Origin: Bacteroidia bacterium
GTDB lineage: Bacteria > Bacteroidota > Ignavibacteria > SZUA-365
DNA length: 64,000 bases
Reading direction: 5' to 3'
Assembly: GCA_027493955.1 (NCBI GenBank)
Contig: JAOSJT010000001.1
Span: 1,285,131-1,349,130 of the forward strand
Below the pieces are notes generated by a model. That model was given only the letters and a program-made list of their open reading frames with translations, did not search any database and was not told the DNA's origin. Position 1 is the stretch's first letter, and each line of letters opens with the position of its first letter. This document shows positions 18,106 to 26,374 of the stretch, in pieces. Made by a program: the position numbers and the translations under genes.

Positions 18106-18983
18106 ACGCATATCGGAACGAGTTTAGCATCGAAAGGATGGCCAGCGTGCTCAACGTATCGTGCTCAGGCTATTATGCATGGCGTCGTCGTGGCGAGCAT
18201 GCACGCGCCGAGCGCACCGCAGCCTTCGATATGGCGGTCCGGGAGGAATTCCTGCGCAGGAAATCCAGCTACGGCGTACGTCGTCTCGTCAAAGCATTAC
18301 GCAAGCGCGGTTTCGCGTGCGGGCGGAGCCGCGTGGCGGCCAGCATGCGTCGGCAGGGATTGAAGGTCAAGCATCGTCGCCGTTTCATTACCACGACAGA
18401 TTCGAAGCATTCGTATACTGTCTCGCCAAATATGCTCGAACGCCAGTTTTCGGTCGATGCACCTGATACGGTGTGGGTGAGTGATATCACGTATTTGCGC
18501 AGCACCTCCGGATGGTTGTACTTGTGCGTGTTTATCGACCTGTTTTCCCGGAAGATCGTCGGCTGGGAGGTCAGCACATCGTTGCGCCATACAATGGTTG
18601 TGACCGCGTTCAAACGCGCGGCTTGGACGCGAAGCATACGTGCGGGGCTTATCGTGCATTCTGATCGCGGTGTGCAATACTGCTGCGAGGGATTCCGCAG
18701 TGCCCTGCGCCCTTACGGCAGCATTCAGAGCATGAGCAGGAAGGGTGATTGCTGGGATAACGCCGTCGCCGAGTCATTTTTTGCCACGTTGAAGAAGGAA
18801 ATGCCGGAAGGACTTCTCTTCGCGTCGGTGACGGATGCCCGGCGATACCTCTTCGAGTACATTGAACTTGAATACAATAATCAGCGTCTGCACAGCACGC
18901 TGGGCTATCATACGCCGCAGGAACACGAGAATCTGTATTGGTCGAAGAAACGTCTCGGCAATGACATGGAGCAGGCGGCATGA
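18102..18983 (+). CDS. IS3-family transposase OrfB (DDE integrase core)
   Basis: The 293-residue protein has an N-terminal HTH_21-like region (RRKSSYGVRRLVKALRKRG) and an rve integrase core. The catalytic triad is visible as Asp in VWVSDITYL, Asp in LIVHSDRGVQY and Glu in NAVAESFFATLKKE. The C-terminal YIELEYNNQRLHSTLGYHTP is the family tail. It catalyses strand transfer, normally as the OrfAB fusion made by frameshifting. The ATG overlaps the OrfA stop, so free OrfB can also be made. No truncation is seen. Confidence 0.93.
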   Translation: MNAYRNEFSIERMASVLNVSCSGYYAWRRRGEHARAERTAAFDMAVREEFLRRKSSYGVRRLVKALRKRGFACGRSRVAASMRRQGLKVKHRRRFITTTDSKHSYTVSPNMLERQFSVDAPDTVWVSDITYLRSTSGWLYLCVFIDLFSRKIVGWEVSTSLRHTMVVTAFKRAAWTRSIRAGLIVHSDRGVQYCCEGFRSALRPYGSIQSMSRKGDCWDNAVAESFFATLKKEMPEGLLFASVTDARRYLFEYIELEYNNQRLHSTLGYHTPQEHENLYWSKKRLGNDMEQAA

Positions 18984-19136
18984 AACGATATGAGCGAGAG
19001 CAAGGCGCGCAGCGAACCGCGCTGGCAGTCGGGGCGACTGGAGCCCCCAAGAGAGCTCAGGGCCGCCCCGGCGCCACCCCGCGGTTCCTCTGCGCGACTG
19101 CGAACGCGACCACTACAAGCACACTGTCATTTCAAT

Positions 19137-19176
19137 CCGGGGGGAACTCACTGTCCATTTTTTGCGGTACACTCCA
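19137..19176 (-). repeat. Right terminal inverted repeat of the IS3-family element
   Basis: The outer end reads TTTTTTGCGGTACACTCCA. The last 150 bp of the element (19027-19176) recur as a tandem series at about 59381-59932. Confidence 0.9.
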
Positions 19177-19630
19177 CCCTTTACCCTTTACCCTTTACCT
19201 GCCCCGTGTCGCCCTTCGGGCTGATGGCGGATGTGCTGTGCGCGTGGCCCCTCAGCTGAAGCTGGGGGCTAGAGGAAGTGTCGCCCTTCGGGCTGGGGAC
19301 GTCATCGCTGGGTGCGGAAGTCCCCCAACTGCCGTTGGGGGATACAGGAAGTGTCACCCTTCGGGCTCTTCACCCTTCACCCTTCACCCTTTACCTCCCC
19401 CGTGTCGCCCTTCCCCCCGGGCTGACGCCCGGGGTTAGAGGAAGTGTCGCCCTTCGGGCTCTTCACCCTTTACCCTTTACCCTTTACCTCCCCCGTGACG
19501 CCCTTCGGGCTCTTCACCCTTCACCCTTCACCCTTCACCCTTTACCTCCCCCGTGTCGCCCTTCGGGCCCTTCACCCTTCACCCTTCACCCTTCACCCTT
19601 TACCTCCCCGTGTCGCCCTTCACCCTTCAC
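19177..19630. repeat. Mosaic repeat array 1, right part
   Basis: This continues the array broken by the insertion sequence. It has runs of CTTCACCC and TTTACCC with GTGTCGCCCTTCGGGCT about every 50 bp, one GATGGCGGATGTGCTGTGCG module and hairpin modules (CCCTCAGCTGAAGCTGGGGG; CCCCCGGGCTGACGCCCGGG). The array ends about 70 bp before the next gene. Confidence 0.85.
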
Positions 19631-19697
19631 TCTTCCGGTTTTGCTCTTCCTCACGCAGGCGCTACATTGGAGTATCGTAACCGCTACCCGCAAGAGC

Positions 19698-20714
19698 ATG
19701 AACCTGCATCAAGCCCTGACAGATTTGCTTTCCGCGCAGTCCTCGCGTCAAGCGATGCATGAGATCGTGCGGACAGCTGTGGAGCATGCGCGCGGGTACA
19801 TTCGCTGGCTGGTATGGAATCGCGGGTACACGATCACCCCGCTCGGTATGTCTATGGACGATCTCGCGTATGATCTCATCGCCGAGCTCGTTTCGGATAT
19901 TGACGGTCCGGAGTTGCGGCGCCTTCAGACCGCGATACACGACGTGATGCAGCGCGATCCGGGCGTGAGCCTGGAAGCGGCGTTCAAGGTCATCTGCTAC
20001 CGTACGGTGCAAATTCATCTCGCCCGCCTGTTCATCGAAATCCATCCTGTGCGTGCGCGCCTGCTCCGGTCGCTGCGGCGTTTTGTAAAGGCGCAGAGCG
20101 GTCTGCAGCGCATCGAAAGTGTGAATGGTTTCTGGTACACGCGGGAGGACAGCGACGCGAAACTGGAACTGCCGCCGGCGCAACCTGATATGCTCGCGCA
20201 ATTCGCCGCCACGGTGGGCGGACACCCGCATCCCGTGCACGCGGTGCTGCTGCAGTTGCTCGACGGACTCGCCGCCTATCCGGAATTGCGGCAGGCGGTG
20301 TTCGAGGACGACGTGCTCGACATCACATTGCGCATCATTCAGAGTGATCAGGTGGCGGCCACGCCCGAGACGGATAGTACGGACGGAGCCGAGCAGATAG
20401 ACACGGATGCGGTGCTGCAATCCGTGCTCGGTGTGCTCGACGAGTTGCGGACCTGGGTGTACGACTCCTATGTGCGGCGGAACAAACTCCGCGAAGCCGA
20501 AGCGGATGTGATGCTTGCCGCTGTGCACGCCTACGTCAACGATCTCGCCGCAGGTCAGGATCACGGACACCTGTACTATCTTCAGCAGCGCATTCCGGGT
20601 TTGACACAGGAGGCGTACCGCGAGCGGTATCGAAACACCTACGAGTACATTGTGCGGCGTGTTTTCACCGCGGCACGACAAAGGCTTCAATGTATTCTTG
20701 AAGTGAAAGACTGA
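19698..20714 (+). CDS. Sigma-70-like (divergent ECF-type) putative transcription factor, 338 aa
   Basis: I do not recognise a named family with certainty. The N-terminal helices (EIVRTAVEHARGYIRWLVW, then MSMDDLAYDLIAELV) resemble sigma region 2, VICYRTVQIHLARLF resembles region 2.4, and the C-terminal RYRNTYEYIVRRVFTAARQR resembles the end of region 4. A long non-sigma insert lies between. The start at 19698 is the first one clear of the repeat array; a longer frame from 19278 runs through the array. The stop is 8 bp before the anti-sigma-like gene, so the two are co-transcribed. The anti-sigma-like neighbour strengthens the sigma reading. Alternatively it could be an unrelated all-helical protein. 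Confidence 0.6.
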   Translation: MNLHQALTDLLSAQSSRQAMHEIVRTAVEHARGYIRWLVWNRGYTITPLGMSMDDLAYDLIAELVSDIDGPELRRLQTAIHDVMQRDPGVSLEAAFKVICYRTVQIHLARLFIEIHPVRARLLRSLRRFVKAQSGLQRIESVNGFWYTREDSDAKLELPPAQPDMLAQFAATVGGHPHPVHAVLLQLLDGLAAYPELRQAVFEDDVLDITLRIIQSDQVAATPETDSTDGAEQIDTDAVLQSVLGVLDELRTWVYDSYVRRNKLREAEADVMLAAVHAYVNDLAAGQDHGHLYYLQQRIPGLTQEAYRERYRNTYEYIVRRVFTAARQRLQCILEVKD

Positions 20715-20722
20715 CGGCCATT

Positions 20723-21196
20723 ATGCCGAATCATCATCATATCGACGGAAGCGCGCATCTTGGCACCGCCCGGTTGCTGGATCTGGCGAACGCGAACGGC
20801 ACGCATCCGCATCTGGACAACTGCGCGTTTTGCCGCGAACAGTACGAGGCGCTCATCGCCATCGCACGTTTCGTCGCTCCGGATGTCGACAGCGCGGTGG
20901 CGGATGGCGGCACGGGGTATCGCCTTGCAGCGCACAGCGAGACGGAGACGCAAGCCGAACTGCTGCTGCGGCAGACCTGGTACCTCGACGGCGGCAATGT
21001 GCTGCTGCGCGTTTTCGAGGAGCGCGCGCACGACCGCCTCGTGGCGTACGTCATCTGCGATCCGCAGCGCCTTCCCCTGCTCTCTTTCCGCTTCAGCGGC
21101 GTCGACGGTGTTTTTCATCCGGCACACGACGGCAGCTTCGTCATCGGCGGCAGCGACATTGACATCGAACCGATGACGGTTTCCATCGACATGTGA
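20723..21196 (+). CDS. Putative zinc-binding anti-sigma-like protein
   Basis: The 157-residue protein has H-L-D-N-C-A-F-C near residues 29-36, the HxxxCxxC part of the zinc anti-sigma (ZAS) motif, in a helical context (HLDNCAFCREQYEALIAIAR). No membrane helix is seen, so it would be a soluble anti-sigma factor. The C-terminal 100 residues look beta-rich (LLRQTWYLDGGNVLLRVFEE, then LVAYVICDPQRLPLLSFRF) and may be a sensory or partner-binding domain. It lies between the sigma-like gene and the protease gene with gaps of 8 and 9 bp. Function as an anti-sigma factor is inferred from motif and position. Confidence 0.6.
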   Translation: MPNHHHIDGSAHLGTARLLDLANANGTHPHLDNCAFCREQYEALIAIARFVAPDVDSAVADGGTGYRLAAHSETETQAELLLRQTWYLDGGNVLLRVFEERAHDRLVAYVICDPQRLPLLSFRFSGVDGVFHPAHDGSFVIGGSDIDIEPMTVSIDM

Positions 21197-21205
21197 GGAT
21201 CCTCT

Positions 21206-24200
21206 GTGAACGCGGACGATGCGCTCTCGTCGATGAGCACTCCCCTCGAGCTCGACCTCACAGCCCGCCATGCGACACGCCAGCTTCGCAGGACCACTTC
21301 CCCGCTGCGCCGCTTTGCTATACTGACCGATTTTTTCGCACAGACCGAACATCTTCCCGCAATCTGGACAGCGTCCTACTATCGAGCCCTGTACCCGGCA
21401 CTCAGCGCCTGCGTTCGGCACGCGTATGTGCGCTGGGGCGCTCCGGCGCGCTGGTTGCGCACGCTCCGTATACTGGAACGTGTGCGCGAGAGTACGTGGG
21501 CCCGCGAAACGCCGGCTTTCGATGAGACGATAGAGACGGTACGGGAAAAATGCTGCGCCGCATTGGCATGCGTGGGCGCCGGGCGTGAGATGCATACACT
21601 GGTGCGGGAGTACGATTCCTCGCTCGCGGATGTGAGCGACGCGCTCCCGGCCCGGATGCTCAATGCCGTGACACTCGGTCAGAATCCTGTCGCGGTATTC
21701 ATCTCAGAGTGTTATCCGATCGGGGACGCACCGCCCTTCCTCGTGGACGCGCAGGCATCGCTGGAAAGCGCCCTTGCGGATGCGGTCATGCCGGGTGTGC
21801 TGCTGGTGGATACCGGTGAGCCGGGGACACAGATCACCGGCGTCGTCCTGCATCCGGAAATCAGTATCACCCCGTCCGCGCAATGGCGGGCACAGTTCGG
21901 AAATCAGCTCGCGGAAGACGAGGGGAGCGCGCATCGCCAGCTGCGCACGGCACTCGAGGCGGCGCGCAGCACTGTGGAGAAACATTTCGCGACGGAGTTG
22001 CCGCCAAGGCGCGCTTCCGTGCACTTTCCCGATCAGCATGCCGCATATTCCGGGCAGTCTATGGGTCTGGCGGTCGCGCTCGCGCTCACGGAAAAGCTGC
22101 AGCAGCGCTTCAACCGGAAACAGCTCTGGGCGATGCAAACAGGGATCTGCTGCACTGGTGGCGTACACGAAGACGGGCGCGTGCTGCCCGTCGCGGAGGA
22201 ATCGCTGAAGGCGAAGGTGGAGGCCGCGCTGTTTTCTCCGTGCGTGGCCCTGGTGCTGCACAGCGCTCTGCTGGAACGTGCGCAGGAACATCTCCAGACA
22301 TTGCGCGTCTCCTGGCCCGGTGCGCGTCTCGCATTGTACGGGGTGACCTCGCTGGACGATTGCGTTTCTTTGCCCGGCATTGTGCGCGTTATTGAACGTA
22401 ATCCCTACGACAGACTGCTGACCTTCGCGAAGCGCAAATCCACCGAGCTGTTGCTCGCGGGCATTATTCTGTTGCTGCTCACCGTGGGATATTTCTGGTG
22501 GAAAGCTCAGTACGGCTATCCGGACCTGGAATACAGCAGCGGAGCGCAAATAGGACAAAATGCTCTGGTGCATAATCCCCGCCGCGCCTCAGACTGGCAG
22601 TTCAGAGATTTCGAGGAAGTGCGCGCAGCGATTCTCGACTTCGGGGATCTCGAGATCGGCGCTGATGCCACCCGCAATCTTTGGCTCTGGAACATGACGC
22701 CATCGACACTCGACGTGGCATTGGGTATCGAAGGTGAACAGGCGGACCAATGGTACATCAGTTGGAATGGCGGCGGGCAGCAGATTCCCGCTACCGACTC
22801 TCTCCGCGTGATGATCAAATTCGCGCCGACGCGCAACGCCACCGGTAGCCGGGCGCGTTTTACGGTGCGCGACGCGCATAGCGGCGAGTTGCTGAGCTCC
22901 ATCGCATTGCACGGAGCCGCGGGGCCGCCACTGCCCGGCGGCTACGCACTTCGCTTCGACGGCGTGGATGATATGCTGCATTTCGGAGAAGACGCTATCG
23001 CTTTCGCGCGTGATGAGGGCACGCTCGAATTCTGGTTTCGCCTGGATTCGATCAGCGGTTGTGTGCTCTCCAACAATCGGAACCTGCCGTACGGGCCCGC
23101 CTCGCAAAATATGACCATCGAAATACGCGACACGACTATCAGCTATCATATCGGCAATCACAGAGGTGACGTGCGTCTCGGCGGCAAGTTCCTGAACTCC
23201 ACCGGCATCTGGCACCATCTGGCTGTGGCCTTTTCGCGCAAAGACCGAGGTATTCAAATTGTGCTCGATGGAGAACTGATCAAGGATGTTTCGGAAGAAT
23301 TCATCATCGAAGCCGTAACAAAACCGTACGTCACCTTCGGCGCGTACTACAACGGCGAAAGTCTGCAAAATCCCTTTCGCGGCGCTTTGGATGAAATCCG
23401 CATGTGGGACCGGGCTCTGTCCGCCGACACAATACGCGCGCGTATGCACAGCAAGCTAAGCGCGCTGACACCCGGTCTCCTAGGGTACTGGGACTTCGAT
23501 GTGATCGCGGAGGTGTCCGCATTCAACGGGAACGAACGAACGCAGGACGGCCAATTGCTGCACCGGCCCGCGCATATTCGCTCCGCCGTCCCACTGACGC
23601 CGGCTCCTGGTGCTGATGTCCGTCTTATCCGGAAGACGAAAGGCGCGACGGCCCTGGAACTGCAGCCGTTCCGCTGGCTTCAGTGCGGCACGGATCCGGT
23701 TGAGGGATCGCCGGAGCGGAGCTACGCCATACGGTATTTCCGTCGGCCGGGGAGCAGACGCGCCGTTTTTTCGGTGATGAATCAGGATGCGTATGTCGCG
23801 GTGAGGGATTCGTTCGCGATGGTAGTGGGGTTTGAGCATGTCACGCTGCCCGTACGGCAGGGATGGAATTCCGTGATCGCCACTGTTGACAGAGAGCGCA
23901 TCGAGGTGCTGGTTAACGGCAGCGTCGCCATGACGGGCACAGCAGACCTGCTCAAGCGCGGGCCGGGGTACCGCTATGAAGGTCTGCAAGTCGGGATTTT
24001 CCACGACAAGTACAATACCTTTGGTCCCAAATATTACGATAACACCCGTCCCGCATTACTGCGTACGCTCGCTGTGGCTGATTTTTGTGTCTGGAAAAAG
24101 CGCCTGACTCCCGCCGAGCTCGCAGTGTACACGCAGGGCGGTATCCCGCGTGACCGTCTCGCCGCGCACTGGCTACTCGATACGCTGCCGGACAACAACG

Positions 24201-24265
24201 GGAACCTGCACGATAGCGTGGGCGGCCATCTGCTGCATCTCTGGCGCTATCTCCCGTGGATGTAA
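21206..24265 (+). CDS. Membrane protein with Lon-type (S16) protease domain inside and ASH- and LamG-like domains outside
   Basis: The 1019-residue protein has an unusual layout. Residues about 160-400 resemble the Lon protease domain: Ser 285 in YSGQSMGLA and Lys 337 in GRVLPVAEESLKAKVEAAL match the catalytic Ser-Lys pair of S16 peptidases. One membrane helix follows (about 413-431). Residues about 475-575 resemble an ASH/HYDIN-type Ig-like domain. Two concanavalin/LamG-like domains follow (about 578-745 from YALRFDGVDDMLHFGED, and about 830-1019). No ATPase domain is present. The GTG at 21206 has GAGG upstream. With the sigma-like and anti-sigma-like genes just before it, outside binding could control cytoplasmic proteolysis; this is inferred. 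Confidence 0.75.
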   Translation: MNADDALSSMSTPLELDLTARHATRQLRRTTSPLRRFAILTDFFAQTEHLPAIWTASYYRALYPALSACVRHAYVRWGAPARWLRTLRILERVRESTWARETPAFDETIETVREKCCAALACVGAGREMHTLVREYDSSLADVSDALPARMLNAVTLGQNPVAVFISECYPIGDAPPFLVDAQASLESALADAVMPGVLLVDTGEPGTQITGVVLHPEISITPSAQWRAQFGNQLAEDEGSAHRQLRTALEAARSTVEKHFATELPPRRASVHFPDQHAAYSGQSMGLAVALALTEKLQQRFNRKQLWAMQTGICCTGGVHEDGRVLPVAEESLKAKVEAALFSPCVALVLHSALLERAQEHLQTLRVSWPGARLALYGVTSLDDCVSLPGIVRVIERNPYDRLLTFAKRKSTELLLAGIILLLLTVGYFWWKAQYGYPDLEYSSGAQIGQNALVHNPRRASDWQFRDFEEVRAAILDFGDLEIGADATRNLWLWNMTPSTLDVALGIEGEQADQWYISWNGGGQQIPATDSLRVMIKFAPTRNATGSRARFTVRDAHSGELLSSIALHGAAGPPLPGGYALRFDGVDDMLHFGEDAIAFARDEGTLEFWFRLDSISGCVLSNNRNLPYGPASQNMTIEIRDTTISYHIGNHRGDVRLGGKFLNSTGIWHHLAVAFSRKDRGIQIVLDGELIKDVSEEFIIEAVTKPYVTFGAYYNGESLQNPFRGALDEIRMWDRALSADTIRARMHSKLSALTPGLLGYWDFDVIAEVSAFNGNERTQDGQLLHRPAHIRSAVPLTPAPGADVRLIRKTKGATALELQPFRWLQCGTDPVEGSPERSYAIRYFRRPGSRRAVFSVMNQDAYVAVRDSFAMVVGFEHVTLPVRQGWNSVIATVDRERIEVLVNGSVAMTGTADLLKRGPGYRYEGLQVGIFHDKYNTFGPKYYDNTRPALLRTLAVADFCVWKKRLTPAELAVYTQGGIPRDRLAAHWLLDTLPDNNGNLHDSVGGHLLHLWRYLPWM

Positions 24266-24322
24266 CGACGCTGCTGGCTGCGACTTGCTGCTGCGGGGTG
24301 CGTGCGGTGGCGCTGCTGCTTG

Positions 24323-24727
24323 CTATGCCGGCGTTTGTGCGTCCCCTGCCTCTCCATCGTCAACGTCCGATACTTCCGCGGCGTCGGCGTCGTGTACGGA
24401 CCGGCTCACGGTGATGCTTCGGATCGCTGCAGCGCCGTCCGCCTCGATGAGATAGTAGTACATGCCTTCCGGGTAAGCGGCGACCTCCAGGACAACGGTA
24501 TGTCTCCCCTTCGGATATGCACCGAGCTTTCGCTCGGTCATGATCGTTCCGAGATTGTTGTAGAGTTTCAATGAAACGTTCGCGGATTTCCGCAGTTCAT
24601 ACGCAACGGTGGCTGTATCCGATGCCGGTTCGGGCGAGTGGCGATAGACGATGAGCGTATTGTTCAGCATGCGTTCTTCTCCGCGCGATAGATTCCACAC
24701 CTCTGTTATCACAGGTATTGCGGCCAT
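24323..24727 (-). CDS. Small protein with FlgD/type IX sorting-like beta domain
   Basis: The 134-residue frame contains TVAYELRKSANVSLKLYNNL, then GAYPKGRHTVVLEVAAYPEG and MYYYLIEADG, the pattern of FlgD-Ig or type IX C-terminal sorting domains, followed by a polar Asp-rich tail. There is no signal peptide, and the frame stays open upstream of the first ATG, so this may be the 3' remnant of a longer secreted protein or use the internal ATG at residue 20. It converges on the protease gene. It could also be a non-functional leftover. Confidence 0.5.
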   Translation of the reverse strand: MAAIPVITEVWNLSRGEERMLNNTLIVYRHSPEPASDTATVAYELRKSANVSLKLYNNLGTIMTERKLGAYPKGRHTVVLEVAAYPEGMYYYLIEADGAAAIRSITVSRSVHDADAAEVSDVDDGEAGDAQTPA

Positions 24728-24852
24728 AGGCGCGGAATGGAGAAATCGGACGCGCAGGGTCGTAAAGCTGTGGTTACGGCGAGTGTGAGTAAACGCAGAT
24801 CCTCGACGGCTGGGTGCGGAAGTCCCCCAACTACCGTTCGAGGTTACAGGTA

Positions 24853-25585
24853 GTGTCGCCCTTCGGGCTCTTCACCCTTCACCCTTCACCCTTTACCTCC
24901 CCGTGTCGCCCTTCGGGCTCTTCACCCTTTACCCTTCACCCTTTACCTCCCCGTGTCGCCCTTCGGGCTGATGGCGGATGTGCTGTGCGCGTGGCCCCCG
25001 GGCTGACGCCCGGGGTTAGAGGAAGTGTCGCCCTTCGGGCTCTTCACCCTTCACCCTTCACCCTTTACCTCCCCCGTGTCGCCCTTCGGGCTCTTCACCC
25101 TTCACCCTTCACCCTTTACCTCCCCCGTGTCGCCCTTCGGGCTCTTCACCCTTCACCCTTTACCTCCCCCGTGTCGCCCTTCGGGCCCTTCACCCTTCAC
25201 CCTTCACCCTTTACCTCCCCCGTGTCGCCCTTCGGGCTCTTCACCCTTCACCCTTCACCCTTTACCTCCCCGTGTCGCCCTTCGGGCTCTTCACCCTTCA
25301 CCCTTCACCCTTTACCTCCCCGTGTCGCCCTTCGGGCTCTTCACCCTTTACCCTTCACCCTTTACCTCCCCCGTGTCGCCCTTCGGGCTCTTCACCCTTC
25401 ACTCTTCACCCTTTACCTCCCCGTGTCGCCCTTCGGGCTCTTCACCCTTTACCCTTCACGCTTTACCTCCCCCGTGTCGCCCTTCGGGCTCTTCACCCTT
25501 CACCCTTCACCCTTTACCTCCCCCGTGTCGCCCTTCGGGCTCTTCGCCCTTTACCCTTCACCCTTTACCTCCAGCTGTCGCCCTG
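24853..25585. repeat. Mosaic repeat array 2, about 14 units of 50-51 bp
   Basis: GTGTCGCCCTTCGGGCT (or GGCC variant) starts at about 24853, 24903, 24953, 25025, 25076, 25127, 25169, 25219, 25271, 25322, 25373, 25422, 25473 and 25525. Between them are CTTCACCCTTCACCCTTTACCTCCCC-type runs. One unit is replaced by the GATGGCGGATGTGCTGTGCG plus CCCCGGGCTGACGCCCGGGG hairpin module. All unit sequence is shared and there are no unique spacers. A GTTTAACGTTTCACGTTTAA motif follows at about 25598-25617. Confidence 0.9.
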
Positions 25586-25659
25586 CGCACTCAAAATCGT
25601 TTAACGTTTCACGTTTAACGTTTAACTCTTCCAATTACGTCTAACTCTCCCAAAAGAAA

Positions 25660-25687
25660 GCGCCGCCATCCCGAAGGACAGCGGCGC
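25660..25687 (-). terminator. Rho-independent terminator of the pilin-like gene
   Basis: The 7-bp GC stem GCGCCGC/GCGGCGC, with an extra inner TCC/GGA pairing, is followed on the minus strand by TTTCTTTT. It lies about 50 bp after the stop of the gene at 25741-26157. Confidence 0.8.
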
Positions 25688-25740
25688 CGAACCGAATGCA
25701 AGAGGAGGGAGAAAAATCGCTTGGCAGGCGGTTATTCGGC

Positions 25741-26157
25741 TTACCAGCCGGCGTAGGTCACTGTGACGCGGTCTTCGTCCGTGGTCTGGGTCATGTCCAC
25801 GAGAACGACGACCGTTTTCGCCGCATCGTTGGCTGATGTACCCGTAATTTCGAAGGTGTCACCCGTGGACTGGGTAATGGTATAGGCACCGTTGACGTTC
25901 TCGCCGGCGCCGCTGCCGTTGTCGCTCATACCGCAATCGGTGATTTCGATACCGTCAAACGCATTGTTGCCGCCACCGAGCATGGTCGGTTTGCGATAGA
26001 AGCCCTGGGCAGCCGACGCGATGCGGAGGCAGTCCTGCGTGATGGCGTCTTTGTTGGCCTGTTCGGCGTTGGAACCGAAAATGTTGATACCGACCACCAC
26101 CGCGATACCGACGATGATGACACCGAGAACGATGAGAAGCAGCTGTTGAGTACCCAT
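25741..26157 (-). CDS. Pilin-like membrane-anchored small protein
   Basis: The 138-residue protein starts MGTQQLLLIVLGVIIVGIAV, then VVGINIFGSNAEQANKDAI, a hydrophobic N-terminal helix running into an amphipathic helix as in type IV pilins and pseudopilins. The usual basic leader and Gly-Phe-x4-Glu cleavage site are missing; Gly 2 is the only leader-like residue. The rest is a small beta-rich domain with two cysteines. AGGAG lies 7 nt before the ATG and a terminator follows. The two-component pair at 26375-28104 lies upstream on the same strand and could regulate it. It may be a processed-leaderless pilin or simply a membrane-anchored protein. Confidence 0.7.
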   Translation of the reverse strand: MGTQQLLLIVLGVIIVGIAVVVGINIFGSNAEQANKDAITQDCLRIASAAQGFYRKPTMLGGGNNAFDGIEITDCGMSDNGSGAGENVNGAYTITQSTGDTFEITGTSANDAAKTVVVLVDMTQTTDEDRVTVTYAGW

Positions 26158-26374
26158 GGTAAAACTCCTGTTGGTTGGTGAAGAAGAGAGAGTGTTAAAA
26201 GACCTTGATAATGCTCAGTGATTTCTCAATGAATTCTACACTCCAATTTAGGAGGCCTACCTTACGGGAAGCTTAATCCATCATTACAAGAGTGAAAGGA
26301 AACGGCGATGCAGGGGAGGGAGCGGGCGGGGAGCGGGAAGAGGGGGCGGATTCGTATTTACTGATATGCGGGTT

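Larger units (their letters stand above)
17719..19176 (+). mobile_element. Complete IS3-family insertion sequence, 1458 bp
   Basis: The element has imperfect 40-bp terminal inverted repeats, 17719-17758 and 19137-19176, identical at 34 of 40 positions and starting TGGAGTGT. It is flanked by a 3-bp duplication CCC (17716-17718 and 19177-19179). It encodes OrfA and OrfB in the -1 frame relation typical of IS3. About 190 bp separate OrfB from the right end. The insertion is inside a CTTCACCCTTTACCC repeat, which reads continuously if the element and one CCC are removed. All parts look intact, so it may be active. Confidence 0.92.

Noticed and set aside
19278..19697. Long 5' extension of the sigma-like gene through the repeat array
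   Set aside because: The extension encodes array repeats only. The ATG at 19698 begins the non-repetitive sequence.
24853..25585. Possible CRISPR array
   Set aside because: Whole units are repeated with no unique spacers of constant length, and no cas genes are present in the window.
24814..25644. A 276-codon open frame made of repeated SPFGLFTLHPSPFT units, and similar frames in two other phases
   Set aside because: The frame is open only because the underlying 50-bp repeats lack stops in several phases. It has no ribosome-binding site and no protein-like composition.
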